A DNA stretch of 64,000 nt from Carposina sasakii (lineage: Eukaryota > Arthropoda > Insecta > Lepidoptera > Carposinidae). The position numbers and the translations under genes are program-made. Shown here one piece after another: positions 12,000 to 23,126 of this stretch. The notes beneath the pieces are model-generated. The model saw nothing but the letters and a program-made list of their open reading frames with translations, did no database searches and had not been told where the DNA came from. The DNA is taken from contig CP053149.1 of the NCBI GenBank assembly GCA_014607495.2, forward strand, positions 558,001 through 622,000, in the 5' to 3' direction. Each line of letters starts with the position of its first letter. Within the stretch, counting starts at the first letter, position 1.

Positions 12000-13019
12000 T
12001 CTATTGTATTCATTTAAAAAAATCATCGGCTATTATCGCCTGATCATTCCCAGTTTCCGAACTAGTGCAGGAGACTTATCGGAGAGCGCTCTGACCAACT
12101 CTAGACAAAACTTAGATGCCGCTTCCGGAATTTCCCGGCGGAGAACTAACCTTAACTGGTATCTGTGTACTGTAAGTTGAGTAACATGTAAGATACATTG
12201 CATTGTTTGTACATTTTGGTTTCGATTGTTTGACGCATAAGCTTATCGGCAATAGTAAATTCCACACGAGATATTTTTTTTTAGTTATAGATAATTTGAA
12301 ATATTTCATTAAAAATTGTGAAAAGTCATTTAATGTGCACAATTCGTTGAATATTAGACTAGATGTAAAGTTTTAATCAAATATCCATATTCCTTCCTAA
12401 ACTAAAACTGTTGTTTTTACTTCTTCAAAATTCTTGAAAGAGGTTTTTATCTGTAGGTACGAACCTCCGTTACTATTGTAACATGTACTTCCCAATAAAC
12501 ACAGGTTATATACCCATAGCTTCCGTAGTTCCATAATAAGATAATAAAACAAGAAAACTAATTTTCCAAATAGCTTCACCTACATCCAATAAATCTCTGT
12601 TTATTATGATAACACAAGACGAAGTGGTGCAGTAGATACACAGGTTCAGGCCCGAGTCGCCGAACCGCCCGGCCGGGAAGCGCTTAGCAGACGGGGATTT
12701 AACTTTAGACTCACTTGTGTACTGTACTGCAAATCATGGAGGACGAATGTAAGGAGATTCGAGGACTTAGTTTAGAACTCGTTCGCGTTATCGTTAGCAA
12801 GTTAAATGATATGTAATTATAAACTCACATACTGACAGTGATAACTCAATTAATGAGTTTCTGTATGCGCTGTGTTGGTCCGATTCCGGTCAGCCAAAAA
12901 TATTGTAAAAATAACACACTCACTTTTCACTAGTTAGTCTAATAAGTCACACTTCTAGAGACCGCTAGTGAATTGAATTGGAAATATCTATGTAACTAAT
13001 TTTATCCCTTTATTATTTG
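12000..13019. other. Intronic DNA, nothing recognised
   Basis: 12640-12680 is GC-rich (CCGCCCGGCCGGGAAGCG) in an AT-rich setting, but no motif or exon could be assigned. Confidence 0.4.
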
Positions 13020-13192
13020 ACGGCCGTTTGGTCTAGTAGGTAGTTACCATGCCTGCGACGCTATAGGTCCTTAGTTCGAATCCCGGTAGGTGCAACCATT
13101 GATATGATTAATATCGATGTTTGTTTCCGAGTCATGGATGTTTCTATACTTGTCTATGTATTTATATATCGTTGCTTAGTACCCACGATACA
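13020..13192 (+). mobile_element. tRNA-derived SINE, second family, copy 1
   Basis: The head CGGCCGTTTGGTCTAGTAGG and a B box, GTTCGAATCCCGG, are followed by a body with TGTTTCCGAGTCATGGATG and CGTTGCTTAGTACCC. The best copy is 40412-40622; a diverged one is at 30283-30495. The head resembles a tRNA, but the shared downstream body marks it as a SINE. Confidence 0.8.
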
Positions 13193-13782
13193 CATTATTT
13201 ATTTATTTATCTACCTAAACATTTAGGCCACCTTCTCGTTCTTCGTTCATGTTCAGTTGTGTACTTTAGTGTAAATGCCAGCTCGAATAGGATTAGGTTT
13301 TAGATGGTTTTAGGAACTGGCTTCGATGTATCAGAATTATATTATTTGCTACTATAGTTCAGGCTACCTCATTTAGTGAATACAGCCGTATATATATATA
13401 GTATGTATTAAGGGTTTTAGATCGATTTACTTTAAACTAATAATTCCTGATTTTTCCGTTTCTGTAGTAATTACTCCTTTACACTCTCGATGGAAAATGT
13501 TGATTGGCTTCTCTGGCCAAATAATGGCTTTGCGTTGATATGTCATTTGACAGTCTTCCTTTTTTAGCAAATTATTAATACGAAAATGAAAAGCTTTCTG
13601 TTTTCCTCTTTATAGAAATATCGTAGTACAGCTTCCGTGGATATCTTTCAAGTACATAAACGTTAGCTTCTCCATAAATCCAACGGAATGGGTTCTCTGT
13701 GTCCATATATTTTGGGTTCCGTCTTGCATTTGTTGATTTTCTTAAGCCAAGATTGTCACAACATTTGGTTATCTTCTTCTAT
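13193..13782. other. Intronic DNA, nothing recognised
   Basis: AT-rich. The only regular feature is a short TA run near 13390. Confidence 0.4.
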
Positions 13783-14094
13783 TCTATACATATACGAGTA
13801 ATAAAAATGTAACGGATCGCTGTCTGTGCATGGAAGATATATGAGAAAATATATTATAGGAGACTTTTATCAACGCAATAGTAGGTACCAAAAAGAATGA
13901 TTTATTGAATTTTTATCTGTTTGTTGGTTTGTTTGTCTGTGCGTTTGTGCACGCTAATCTCAGGAATGGCTGAACCGATTTCGATGCAGTTTTCAGGAAT
14001 ATATTGTGACAGGTGGGACTTGACATATAGGCTACTTTTAATTTCGACCTTTTTTTTTGTAGTCCACGCGGACGGAGTTGCGGGCGTCCACTAG
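13783..14094 (+). mobile_element. Non-autonomous Helitron-like element, full copy
   Basis: It runs from TCTATACATATACGAGTAAT to GGCGTCCACTAG, followed by T. It shares the CTAATCTCAGGAATGGCTG and TCGATGCAGTTTTCAGG cores with three other copies. The 3' end has the CCACGCGGACGGAGTTGCGG imperfect hairpin just upstream of CTAG. No Rep/helicase coding is present. Confidence 0.78.
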
Positions 14095-14159
14095 TTTTAT
14101 AATATAAACATTAACTGGACATAGTTGTTTGGATATGGAGTCTCATGTATTGGAAGAAA

Positions 14160-14344
14160 ACACACCTTCAAAATCACATGTTTATTTTTCTAGATTGTAT
14201 GAAAATTTCTGATTTGTTTAGGAATTCTCCATACTATCTGGAAAAATAAAAATGTGATTTCAAGTCTGCAATTTTGTGGATAGGTTCATTTTAATGGGCT
14301 ATTTACATAGCTTTTCGCTTAACATACCCCTTTTGTTACCTGTA
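14160..14344. mobile_element. MITE-A, 5'-truncated copy
   Basis: It retains the second two-thirds of the palindromic 264-bp MITE, ending GCTTTTCGCTTAACATACCC then TTTTGTTACCTGTA. The diverged left part suggests an older insertion than the copies at 21425, 42500 and 43164. Confidence 0.75.
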
Positions 14345-15021
14345 TAAGACCTACTCTACTACGAGTATACACTATATGTAAAATGGTGGACATAAATAGA
14401 TTTTCCATTGACGATGGCGCTATATTTATAAATTTAGTGACGAGAACCAGACTCAAGCCTCTAGCCCTGACCGCAAGGAAAGCGGAATAGACCCGTATCT
14501 ATAGATAGATCTTGATAAACAGTTCGGTATGCTAAGTTATTTAGGTATGTTGCCGAAATGTTCTTTGAACAGTACCTATCTATAATCTTTATGGGTTGTA
14601 GATAAGGGTGAAATGGAAGAAGGTGGGTTATATGGTGACCTCAAACATGATACCTATTAACTATTTTGCGTTACGAAAGAAGAATATTAGTATTAAAAAT
14701 AAACTTGAGTATTTTTTTTTATATCACTTTAGGAATTCCTTATGACTCTTTTCTCTTTTCAGGTCTTAAAATAGAAAAAAAGGGTGCATAGCATTATGTT
14801 AATTTTTCTTTTTGCATTCTTAACAGAACTGCTTACAACGTTTCTATTGTATCTATTTCTAACCTATTTATGTTGCTTGTTTCTATACTTCTATTATTTG
14901 TGTCAGTTTATGTAAATTTTTAAATATTTTCTTCTATTAAAGTTCGTATTTTCCCGTTATATTCTTAGCATAAATAAAATATCCGCTATTATAATTACAA
15001 TGTGTCACAGATTCGAGCAGT
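14345..15021. other. Intronic DNA, nothing recognised
   Basis: AT-rich, without repeats or frames I can support. Confidence 0.4.
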
Positions 15022-15137
15022 GGGGTAAGCACGAACATTTTTACGCGGCGTAACGCTAGCGACTCGCTAACAAAATCTATGTGATTTGACAGTTGGACGA
15101 TAGCGTTACGGACTATCGAAAGGTTCATGCTTACCCC
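15022..15137. repeat. 116-bp inverted-repeat element
   Basis: The ends GGGGTAAGCACGAAC and GTTCATGCTTACCCC are inverted copies, and the inner parts (GTAACGCTAGCGACTCG against CGATAGCGTTAC) also pair in part. It is probably a small MITE. I see no second copy in the window, so the family assignment is open. Confidence 0.5.
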
Positions 15138-15192
15138 TCAGTTTACAATATTCTGTCCTTCCATAATTTACAACACGATAACAATATGTATA

Positions 15193-15313
15193 TGACGTCA
15201 TACTACATACTAAGTGAACTACAAAGGTATCCGGTGTATTTGACATTTCACCGTAAGCATTCAGGCAGCCGGACGTGACGTCGTAGTGCTCGTTAATGAA
15301 CTCGCTGACGTTT
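15193..15313. promoter_or_regulatory. Cluster of CRE-like words
   Basis: TGACGTCA occurs at 15193-15200. TGACGTCG (near 15276) and TGACGTTT (near 15306) follow within about 120 bp. These match CREB/ATF-type sites. Short words arise by chance, so this is only a candidate intronic regulatory element. Confidence 0.2.
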
Positions 15314-15522
15314 ATTATAACAACCGGCTTAGCTAAGAGGTTACTTGCCGCAAGTATAGGTATAATTATTTTAAGTATAGTTTGTACGCCATAGGCGTCA
15401 TTTTCAGTGTATTTAAAAGAACAAGGCAAGTTTTGTGCTAATTGGTAATAAAATAAACTATTTTTTTTTAAAAAGCCGACTTCGTAATAATTTTTTCTCA
15501 GTGTCACGACTACGACGGATCT

Positions 15523-15670
15523 CTATTCTATTCTATTCTATTCTTTATTGTACACAGACATTTTATATGGAAAAACATTTTAAATTGACAATGTACAAAG
15601 GCGTGCTTATCCCTATAAGAGATTTCTTCCAGCAAACCACTTGTGATAGCGAAAGTTGGGTGAAAAAGGT
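15523..15670 (-). mobile_element. Jockey-type LINE 3' tail with (TTCTA)n
   Basis: A (TTCTA)n run (15523-15545) is followed by TTTATTGTACACAG and TGTACAAAGGCGTGCTTATC, then AGATTTCTTCCAGCAAACC. Read on the minus strand this is a LINE 3' untranslated end. Relatives are at 23127-23225 (same orientation) and 42240-42310 (opposite). Confidence 0.65.
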
Positions 15671-15719
15671 TGATCTCATGAAAATTCTCAAGCTCAAATG
15701 CAACGAGCAGTTTAGATAA

Positions 15720-16844
15720 ATATATACATAAATACAATAAAAAACATAACCCTCCTTATGGCGCAATCGGTTGAAAAATCGGAAAAGTTGCTCAGTGGTG
15801 CTAATAATTCCCATGTTTAATGCAAATCTTAAAAGTTTTGAATACAAAAAAAAAATATTATCTCCAATCTCATAGCAACAACAACGAAATGCCAATGATT
15901 TATATCGAACACTTTAATTTATTCTAAAGTCCACACAGACGAAATCAACGAAAACAGCTAAGTGAAACCATAAAAGCAAAATTGAAATTGGATTTTATCG
16001 AAACTCCCATAAATCCGTTAATAACCGGCACAATAAATCCGACACGCACATTCGAAGACGTTAAACAATGCTCCTACTCCAATAACACATTCGCTATTAT
16101 ATACGTACGAAGTTGGGCGAAAATTTCAATTTAAGTCAGAACAATTTAATACCTGCGAGTGGAAGCTCCAGGCTTTGTGCCTGGAACAATGGCTCCTTTG
16201 GATTATTGTTATATAACGGACTATGAATACGGGACAGTTTTACTGCGGAGCCGGGCGTGCGAATATAAAAGCGATTTGAGAATAACCCTAAAATTTTATA
16301 TGCTATTGATAATGGGGTGTATAGAGATATTAGCGAGCGAGTTCCTTTTCTCGTGTTCAACGAATATATGAGTATTCGGGTTTTTGTTATATCTTAAACG
16401 AAAAATGTTCAATGGTTTATGTTTTATTAAAGTTCTGGAAAAGGATCATCAAAAAAATCATACTTACCTATAACCCGGCTTTAGCTGTTACATACGTATG
16501 TAATGTACCTACTAATTATAATGATCAACTTTAGATGATGTTAGCATGTAGTCGAGAAAAAACACTCACGTATTACTAAAAATAAATAACTAGGTCATTA
16601 AGATAGGTAAAGCCTAATCTCCAAAAAAAAAAAAAAAAAACATATACGACATAAGCATAAATATGAAATAAATAGGCTGTCCTAATCCGCCTAGTAAAAG
16701 GCCTCGTAATTACAGCACCAATTCCCAGGAAGCGCAGTCCATCAATCGCGGTAATGAACGTGGAGACACACTCGATCGATTCGCACTCGCAAACACACTG
16801 TGCACGAGACACGCCGACGGAATCTGTGCGAAAATTTTACGGCT
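15720..16844. other. Intronic DNA, nothing recognised
   Basis: It holds an A-run near 16622-16640 and a mixed-composition patch at 16700-16820. No exon or element is supported. Confidence 0.4.
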
Positions 16845-16985
16845 GCGTTCCCAAATGGCGTTGCCAAAACTGCAGAATCATGAGAGCGATTCTATAGTCA
16901 CGTTCAGTAAAGCGGGACCAGATGTAACAGATCAGAGATAAGTTGCTAGTTGATCGTCTGAGGGAACGCTCCCGAGTTCCTTATT
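16845..16985. mobile_element. MITE-D copy
   Basis: It begins ACGGCTGCGTTCCCAAATGG and ends GAGGGAACGCTCCCGAGTTCC. Inside is TAGTCACGTTCAGTAAAGCG, the reverse complement of the core at 4600 and 60110. It is non-coding. Confidence 0.55.
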
Positions 16986-17010
16986 TTATTTTATTGAATG
17001 ATTATTTACT

Positions 17011-17258
17011 TCTATGCTGCTCTGGGAGTGAAAAAAAACGTATACTACAGCTGCTTCTCTTCCCGGGACAAGAGGGTTTTGGTGTTTTGTAGGCGACGGG
17101 CTGACCACCTGTCGCTACTAACTGAACTTTTACATCTCAACTATACCCTCAAAATTGGTCAGAAGTGGCACCATGTGGTTCTATCGGCCCTTGGTGTTCT
17201 GCCTACCCCGTAAGGGATACTCGTAAAGGCGTGATTATATGTATGTATGTATGTATTA
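17011..17258 (+). mobile_element. CR1/Zenon-type LINE 3' tail
   Basis: It starts TCTATGCTGCTCTGGGAGTG and passes through CAAGAGGGTTTTGGTGTTTT. It shares the ACCATGTGGTTCTATCGGCC segment and ends in (TATG)n. The inverted relative at 30658-30914 covers the same extent. Confidence 0.7.
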
Positions 17259-17467
17259 TTTATTTTTCATCATTCATCAGAAATAACTTCACATCCTCAT
17301 AGACATCATATTCATTTCCTGTATTGATGCGGGTTTCCACTGGAATGTTATATTACATTTGAATAAATAAATAAAATAAAAAAACATCCTGCATTTCCTT
17401 CCGTGCATATCGTAAGAATCGACTAGAAATCGGACATTTTCTGGCTATAAGCTAAGAACTTGTCACA

Positions 17468-17920
17468 GGGGGGCAATTCTTGAAAATTTTTGAGCCGAAA
17501 CGAAACACTAACGAACCGTTAACGAAACGCGTTGCAAAGCAATATATACTTACCGCTTGAGTACAATTAATAAGGTTTAAAACAGACACTGCTGGACGTG
17601 GGCCTTCCCCAGGGCACGCCACAATACTGCCATGAGGGGTATTTTCCCATAGTCACCACGCTGGGCAGGCGGGTTGATGACCGCAGTTTGTATTTTGGAC
17701 TATGTTGTCAACACGGGAGGCGCTGCTGCCCACCTCCCGAAAACCCTTAATCGCCTCGTACGATACCCACGGGCAGACATGGGGTGGTACGAATTCTACT
17801 CTGCCGGCACCACGCGGCGTGTCTAATTACATCACCATAAAGTAATTATTGCTTTGTTCTGAGCATCTACGGTTCCGTTTCGGCTTCGTTCCAACTCGAG
17901 ACTTTTCGAGAATTGTCCCC
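17468..17920. mobile_element. MITE-C with LINE fragment inside, copy 1
   Basis: The terminal inverted repeats GGGGGGCAATTCTTGAAAAT and CTTTTCGAGAATTGTCCCC bracket subterminal CGAAACGAAACACTAACGAA and CGTTTCGGCTTCGTTCC parts. It pairs in inverted orientation with 25932-26373. Without the LINE insert it would be roughly 220 bp. It encodes no protein. Confidence 0.7.
17583..17822 (-). mobile_element. LINE 3' tail fragment
   Basis: Same family as 1724-1926. It carries ACCACGCTGGGCAGGCGGGT and CGTACGATACCCACGGGCAG, and extends further toward the CACGCGGCGTG end than the 1.7-kb copy. Confidence 0.7.
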
Positions 17921-18084
17921 TGATCATTCCCACTATGCTTAACTTGGCTGTGGGACCATTATAATAATAATAATAATATTTATTTCAGACACATGATCCA
18001 TACAATATAATAGATAATTTAATTTAATAGATAATTTAATCCTGTAGTTCTGGGTGTCCCATTTTGGGTACACGACCATGTCTA

Positions 18085-18392
18085 TACAGGGTATTTTTTC
18101 GTTGCCATCCTTAACAAAGGGTACGTACTCTATACATAAAATAAAGTAAGTTCAAGCTAAAAAAAAATGCTGGGAAATGTTGTAATTGTTTTATATATAA
18201 AAATGCTTGCTACGCGCGTCTATGTGCATTTATGCAGAAAAACGTAGTCTATTTACTCAACTTTGAACTCTAATATCTTGGGAACCAGACACTTCCCAGG
18301 TAGATGCCTGTGCTTCCATGGAGAATAATGATCGTGATGATGAGGAGATTCCGTAGTTTTCGGGAACGTTGACGACCAAAAAACAACCTGTA
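18085..18392. mobile_element. MITE-B, copy 1
   Basis: It starts TACAGGGTATTTTTTCGTTG and ends AACGTTGACGACC then CCTGTA. The internal landmarks TGCTGGGAAATG, AGACACTTCCCAGGTAGATG and CTTCCATGGAGAATAATG recur in all copies. TA precedes it (18083-18084); the right target copy is not intact. It is shorter than the 375-381 bp of the better copies and non-coding. Confidence 0.85.
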
Positions 18393-18732
18393 TGTATGAA
18401 TGTTTCACTTTTAACTAATTTTGTAATATTACTCACATTCTCGGGAAGCAATAAGTAGGTACCCGAATCACAACGATTTCACAACGAGCATAAAAAACGC
18501 GGCGTTACCAAAATGCTCAGTGACTATTGGTTTTGTTTAGCGGTTGAGGCTGATTGGTTATTTATGAGGCTGTCTATTGATCATGCGGGAATCGAATAGG
18601 CGCCCTCACGGTTATTAAGCCATTTATATTTCTGGTTGTCATTAAATATTAGTTATTTGCTAGTCAAGAATAGATAATAATAGTACCTTTATACGTTTCG
18701 ATAAATAAGCAAGGCTTAGGTTTCCTAGGTAT

Positions 18733-18820
18733 AATAGAAGGGGTATGTTAAGCTAAATGCTATGAAAATAGCCCAAATCAAATAATATATTCAGAAAAAT
18801 TTAAACACGAAATCGAATAG
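18733..18820. mobile_element. MITE-A fragment
   Basis: GGGGTATGTTAAGCTAAATG followed by GAAAATAGCCCA matches the left end of MITE-A with substitutions. Confidence 0.55.
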
Positions 18821-19289
18821 GGTTGTTGACAGTTATTTTATTTGTATTTATATCGAAAGATCACAAAATAAAAGAAGCATTTGCGAAAGAAATACTTCGC
18901 TAGCGAGAAAGTTCCGAGATATAACAATTTGAAAATCTCAATTTTAGACTTGCCAAAAAACGCTCCATACAAACGGCTACCACGTTATGACGTGACTCTT
19001 TCACTAACCTTGTATGCGTGTAAAAGAACTTTTGTTCTACAGCTATATTAAATGTTGCGTTTATAAATATGGTTACATAACAAAAATTGCTGTAAATGAT
19101 GCAGGTGATTATATGATGTAATTTTCAATTAATTTAACATTTATAAAATGCACTTGCCCACTTAACTTTCAAGGCTTATTTACTTATTTGGTCACTTAAT
19201 CAAATTGTAATTTTACAGATAGGTATGATTTTGATAATTTATACTGATAAGCATAAAATGTTATTAAAATTCAACCATAGGAAACATCC

Positions 19290-19410
19290 CAATTGCTTAG
19301 GAATTCCTCATAGGTACTATCTGAAAAAATATACGTGATATACATGTGATTTCGAGTCTTATAATATTTTGTGGGTAAGTCAAAAACTGCGGTGAGACCG
19401 TTGTTTACAT
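19290..19410. mobile_element. MITE-A fragment, decayed
   Basis: TAGGAATTCCTCATAGGTAC then ATGTGATTTCGAGTC and TTTTGTGGG match the middle of MITE-A. It may be the remote half of the fragment at 18733, separated by later insertion or decay. Confidence 0.45.
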
Positions 19411-20124
19411 AGACAACGTCATTCACCACTGAATTACTGCCGCTATAGGACGACAATACCATCCTAGATAAGATTTATTTAGAGCAAATTCAGGATAAAG
19501 TTATTGATCAAATAAAGATTTGATTCATTAATTAAAAAGCTGTAAAGGTTGGGTCAGACAAGGAAGTCGTAAAACTACTGCAATTATTTTTATATAATTT
19601 GAGATTTAATATAAATTGCTTACCATACGCTCGTTATTTTATTAAAAACAGGTACAAAATCGAACGCCTTAGGTGTACCTACCGAGACTTTGACTTTAAC
19701 TTTATCAACTTCAATTAAATCTAAAAATTGGTTAAATAAATATTTTTTTAAATTCTAAAAGGGTTTTAAAAATAAATAGTCTCAAATCAGCGGTCATCAA
19801 TCTAATATACTTGGTTGTCACATTTAAATAAAATAATCAATAAGTCACCTACCGGTAGATAATGTTTTTTGACCATTAAATGCAATCGACATTTTTGACA
19901 ACATTCATTTATTATTTCTTGACTTAAAAACATTTATATCAATCTCGCCTTAAAATTATTATTATAAGAAATCTTTCGCTTTCCACGGTCCCGATTTAGG
20001 TAATCGAAAAAACTAAGACATAACAACAATCGTAAATCTCAAAACTAATATAGCTACAAGAGCGAGCTTTTTTGTTAAAAAGATACCGAATAAAAACGAT
20101 ATGAGTTCTATTTATTATTAAATA
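19411..20124. other. Intronic DNA, nothing recognised
   Basis: AT-rich, with no supported feature. Confidence 0.4.
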
Positions 20125-20362
20125 TCCATCGAGGGTTCGCCCACCACCGGGCCCTACACTCTCCGCTGACCCTTGGATCTGCCGACTCATGGTCACGAAC
20201 ACAAGACACTACAGTCGTAACGAGAAGCCAGATCCAAGCACCTAGCATGTACCCATAAATACATAGCTGCTAATCCGAACACTAATTAAAATTGTTAATC
20301 GACATTATGTTTTGCCAACATATTGCCGTGGCTTCATAGATGGTGGGCGGGCCCTCGATGGA
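20125..20362. mobile_element. GC-armed palindromic element, diverged copy
   Basis: The ends TCCATCGAGGGTTCGCCCAC and GTGGGCGGGCCCTCGATGGA are inverted. The interior shares CACCGGGCCCTACACTCTCC, CTTGGATCTG and GTTTTGCCAACATATTG with the copies at 59210-59481 and 62262-62441. It appears to be the longest arrangement of this family in the window. Confidence 0.65.
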
Positions 20363-20439
20363 AATTTGAACTTCCGAATAGTGACAAAATTAAATAATAT
20401 TAAATAGGAAACGCTAAATCCTAGTTTAACTATTATAAA

Positions 20440-20541
20440 TATGAAACTTTATGAGGATGTGATGATTATATATTATAGAAAAGGTCTTTATATACTACAT
20501 TATAATGTAGTTCACGCAGATGAAGTCGCGGGCAACAGCTA
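20440..20541 (+). mobile_element. Helitron-like 3' end fragment
   Basis: It ends TTCACGCAGATGAAGTCGCG then GGCAACAGCTAG, followed by T: the CTRR end with the usual GC-rich imperfect hairpin. Confidence 0.55.
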
Positions 20542-20566
20542 GTACCTAGGCTATATTTACGAGCGG

Positions 20567-20996
20567 ATGAACGAAGTACGTTTAGTTAGGGCCCTAATAT
20601 TTCCGATTTGCCTGCCGAGAAAGAGAGAGACAGATAATAGATGCATTCGAAATGTGGTGCTGGAGGCGAATGCTCCGAATACTGTAAATGTATCTATTCT
20701 CTCCCAACTTGGCATAGAAACTCGATTGTCAAGCTTATGTCTGCAACGCATACTTTCCTATTTCAGTCACATGATGCGGAGAGGAGATGATAGCCTTGAA
20801 AAATTGGTCATTGTTGGCAAAACCGAAGGAAAGAGATCGCGAGGCCGATCACCAACACGATGGTCTGACCAAGTGAAAGGGGTCTCATACCTGGATTCTA
20901 CGAGGTGGTGAAGGCTGCTTCTAATCGGAATCGATGGAGAAGAATCGTTCACTTGAAAAGCTCCAGTGACCACGATCCTCAGTAATGAGGGACCGA
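20567..20996 (+). pseudogene. LINE reverse transcriptase C-terminal remnant
   Basis: A 114-codon frame carries the conserved tail NVSILSQLGIETRLSSLCLQ, then RILSYFSHMMRRGDDSLEKL and GKRSRGRSPTRWSDQVKG. This tail is typical of RTE-like endonuclease/reverse-transcriptase polyproteins in insects. After a stop, a shifted frame continues with a HDPQ-type ending (about 20968). The fingers, palm and endonuclease are absent, so it is a 5'-truncated dead copy. It makes no product by itself and no promoter is visible. Confidence 0.8.
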
Positions 20997-21424
20997 CTAG
21001 AGAGAGAACGAAGTATTCTACTAATTGACAGAAAGAGAAGATGTGCCTTAAAATTTTGAAAAAGTTAAACAAGATTTGCATATGCTAAACTATTTTGCTT
21101 CTAATTAAACTTGCGGCAGAACCTGCAGTTAAATAAACCTATTTACCCATGGAACGACTAAAATAATTTTGAACCTTACAAGTACACTACAAGACTACTT
21201 TTCATCCACCAAGATTGGTATAGTAGTAATCGTGTGTACAGCAGTTAGTGGTGCACTTAAAAATAAAGTCTCCCTAGTTGTTTCAGAACTACAAGGTAAC
21301 TTATTAATTTTCTTATTAATTGTACATTTTGATTTTGCAATATCAGTTCTAACTAAAAGTGTTGGATGGACTGTGTGAGTGAGGATATGCGTGTACTGTG
21401 ACTGAGTAACGAGATGACGTATTA

Positions 21425-21688
21425 TACAGGGTGTAACAAAAAGGGTATGTTAAGCGAAAAGCTATGTAAATAGCCCACTATAGAGAACCTATGTACAAAA
21501 TTTGAGACTCGAAATCACATTTTTATTTTTCAAGATTGTATGAAAATTTCTGAGATATTTAAAAATTCTCCATACTATCGGGAAAAATAAACATGTGATT
21601 TCGGGTCTCAAATTTTGTGTATAGGTTCTCTATAGTGGGCTATTTACATAGCTTTTCGCTTAACATACCCTTTTTGTTACATCCTGTA
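21425..21688. mobile_element. MITE-A, full copy (264 bp)
   Basis: The element is nearly palindromic. The left arm TACAGGGTGTAACAAAAAGG (then GTATGTTAAGCGAAAAGC) is mirrored at the right end (GCTTTTCGCTTAACATACCC and on to CCTGTA). TA on both sides (21423-21424 and 21689-21690) is the presumed target duplication. Copies at 42500-42763 and 43164-43427 have exactly the same length. It has no coding capacity; the TIR and target suggest mobilisation by a Tc1/mariner-type enzyme. Confidence 0.9.
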
Positions 21689-21699
21689 TATATTAAAAA

Positions 21700-21770
21700 A
21701 AAGGAATGAATGGAAAAAAGTATATATTTCGCCGACCCCCAAGTGAATGGAAACAGGGCAGAAAGAATAA
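21700..21770 (+). mobile_element. RTE LINE tail scrap
   Basis: GCCGACCCCCAAGTGAATGG then AAACAGGGCAGAAAG matches the coding end of the RTE-type fragment at 35041-35205 (DPQVNGK-like). Confidence 0.5.
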
Positions 21771-23126
21771 TTGATACTTGAATATTACTGTCATAATGTA
21801 TCAGCAAAGTTTTTAGAATTACAAGGGTTTTCATTACAGTAGGCTCTCTTGGTTATACCCAATGTTACACCGATATTATTAATTTTTAAATTTCAATACG
21901 GTCTGACGAGCCGCTTGTTTTCAAGTAAAGAGAAAAAATACTTTCCCGTTTGTAAATAGAATGCTAGACGAAAGGAAGCGGGTAATTTCGGTGCTTGTAC
22001 AAAATAAAAATGCCAGGTAACGTAGTAACTCGAATTCCTTCAAAAAATGAAGTAACATTCAAAAACGGTGCTTCACAGTTTGTAGCGTTTAAAGCGCTTA
22101 GTTATGGGTAGAAATGGGTACCGAAAAAAGCGGATTTCTGAAGTTTCGAGAGCGTCACCATGGCAACGCTGCGCTTCACTGGCCCCAATTTGTTTAGCGA
22201 ACCGCATGCGCTCATTACAAAGGATTTCATAACATCCGCTATACAAAATAAGTTTGACCTTATATTGAGTGCACGAGGGTCGTTATTGAAAGTTTGGGAC
22301 ATGGAAAGAATGCGGTCGGCAAACATCTTGTTATGTCACGTCAGATTTCCATTTTGAGAAATTCGCTGATCTTTTTTCTAGTTGAAAGGTATCCAATTTA
22401 ATTTTAATGGCTTATTCATATACTCGTATATTATTTAAATAATGTATTGATAAGATTTTTTCATGCGAATAATTTAATAGCTTACACTTTTTTAACAAGC
22501 AAACATAACCTTTACGAAATATGATACATTTAATCATGTAATTTATATTTTATAATTTATATTTATATGTACCTACCTACCTACCTTAATATTTAGACTT
22601 TGTAATTTAATTTTAATATAGTTTTCGTAATGAAATGGAATAAAAGTAAAAAAATATCCTAAAACTATGTACTTACCTAGTTTGCAACACAAACAAGAGA
22701 AAGACAAAATGAGCGTAGCAATGAAATTTTCACTAGCCCATAAGCGTTTACTGGGAGCCGAACAGTTCTAATTTAGATAACGGAACGAGCAAGTATCGTT
22801 CCACACTATATCCCGAATTATCGTAAACTACCAAACGATACGAATACGTGACTTCGCCGCGGTCATACGCACCCCACCCTCTACAGTGGGACCACACCTC
22901 GTTTACCTCAGCAAGCGAGAAGTAACCTAAATGCTAGCGACTATAGTCGACTACACTGCAAAGATATCTTTGCCAATGTATCGGAATTATTTGGCGAATT
23001 TATCGCGTGCACGTCGCGCGATATATTATGTGATAGTATTGCATAAAGGGGGCGATTTTGTTCGAAAGGATTGTCACGAAATAAAGTCACTTATGTATCG
23101 GGTTAAAGGTATTTTATTATTATTAT
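21771..23126. other. Intronic DNA with one mixed-composition unique island
   Basis: 22090-22370 is less AT-rich than its surroundings and holds an RFX-type X-box (separate entry). It has open frames of 65 (+) and 74 (-) codons with no known domain and no convincing splice pair. 22780-22925 is another mixed-composition unique patch. Neither is assigned. Confidence 0.4.
22154..22167. promoter_or_regulatory. Candidate RFX X-box
   Basis: GTCACC-AT-GGCAAC is a full match to the X-box consensus GTNRCC, spacer, RGYAAC bound by RFX factors that control cilia and sensory-neuron genes. It lies inside a unique island deep in an intron of a neuronal Ig gene. Occupancy is not shown. Confidence 0.3.

Larger units (their letters stand above)
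17390..17965. mobile_element. Nest of three elements: MITE-D, MITE-C, LINE tail
   Basis: MITE-D halves (17390-17467 and 17921-17965) flank a MITE-C (17468-17920). That MITE-C is itself interrupted by a LINE tail (17583-17822). The order of insertion is therefore MITE-D first, then MITE-C, then the LINE fragment. Confidence 0.65.

Noticed and set aside
15106..15507. 133-codon minus frame
   Set aside because: No recognisable domain, no splice context, and it overlaps the 116-bp inverted-repeat element; long open frames of this size occur by chance in 64 kb.
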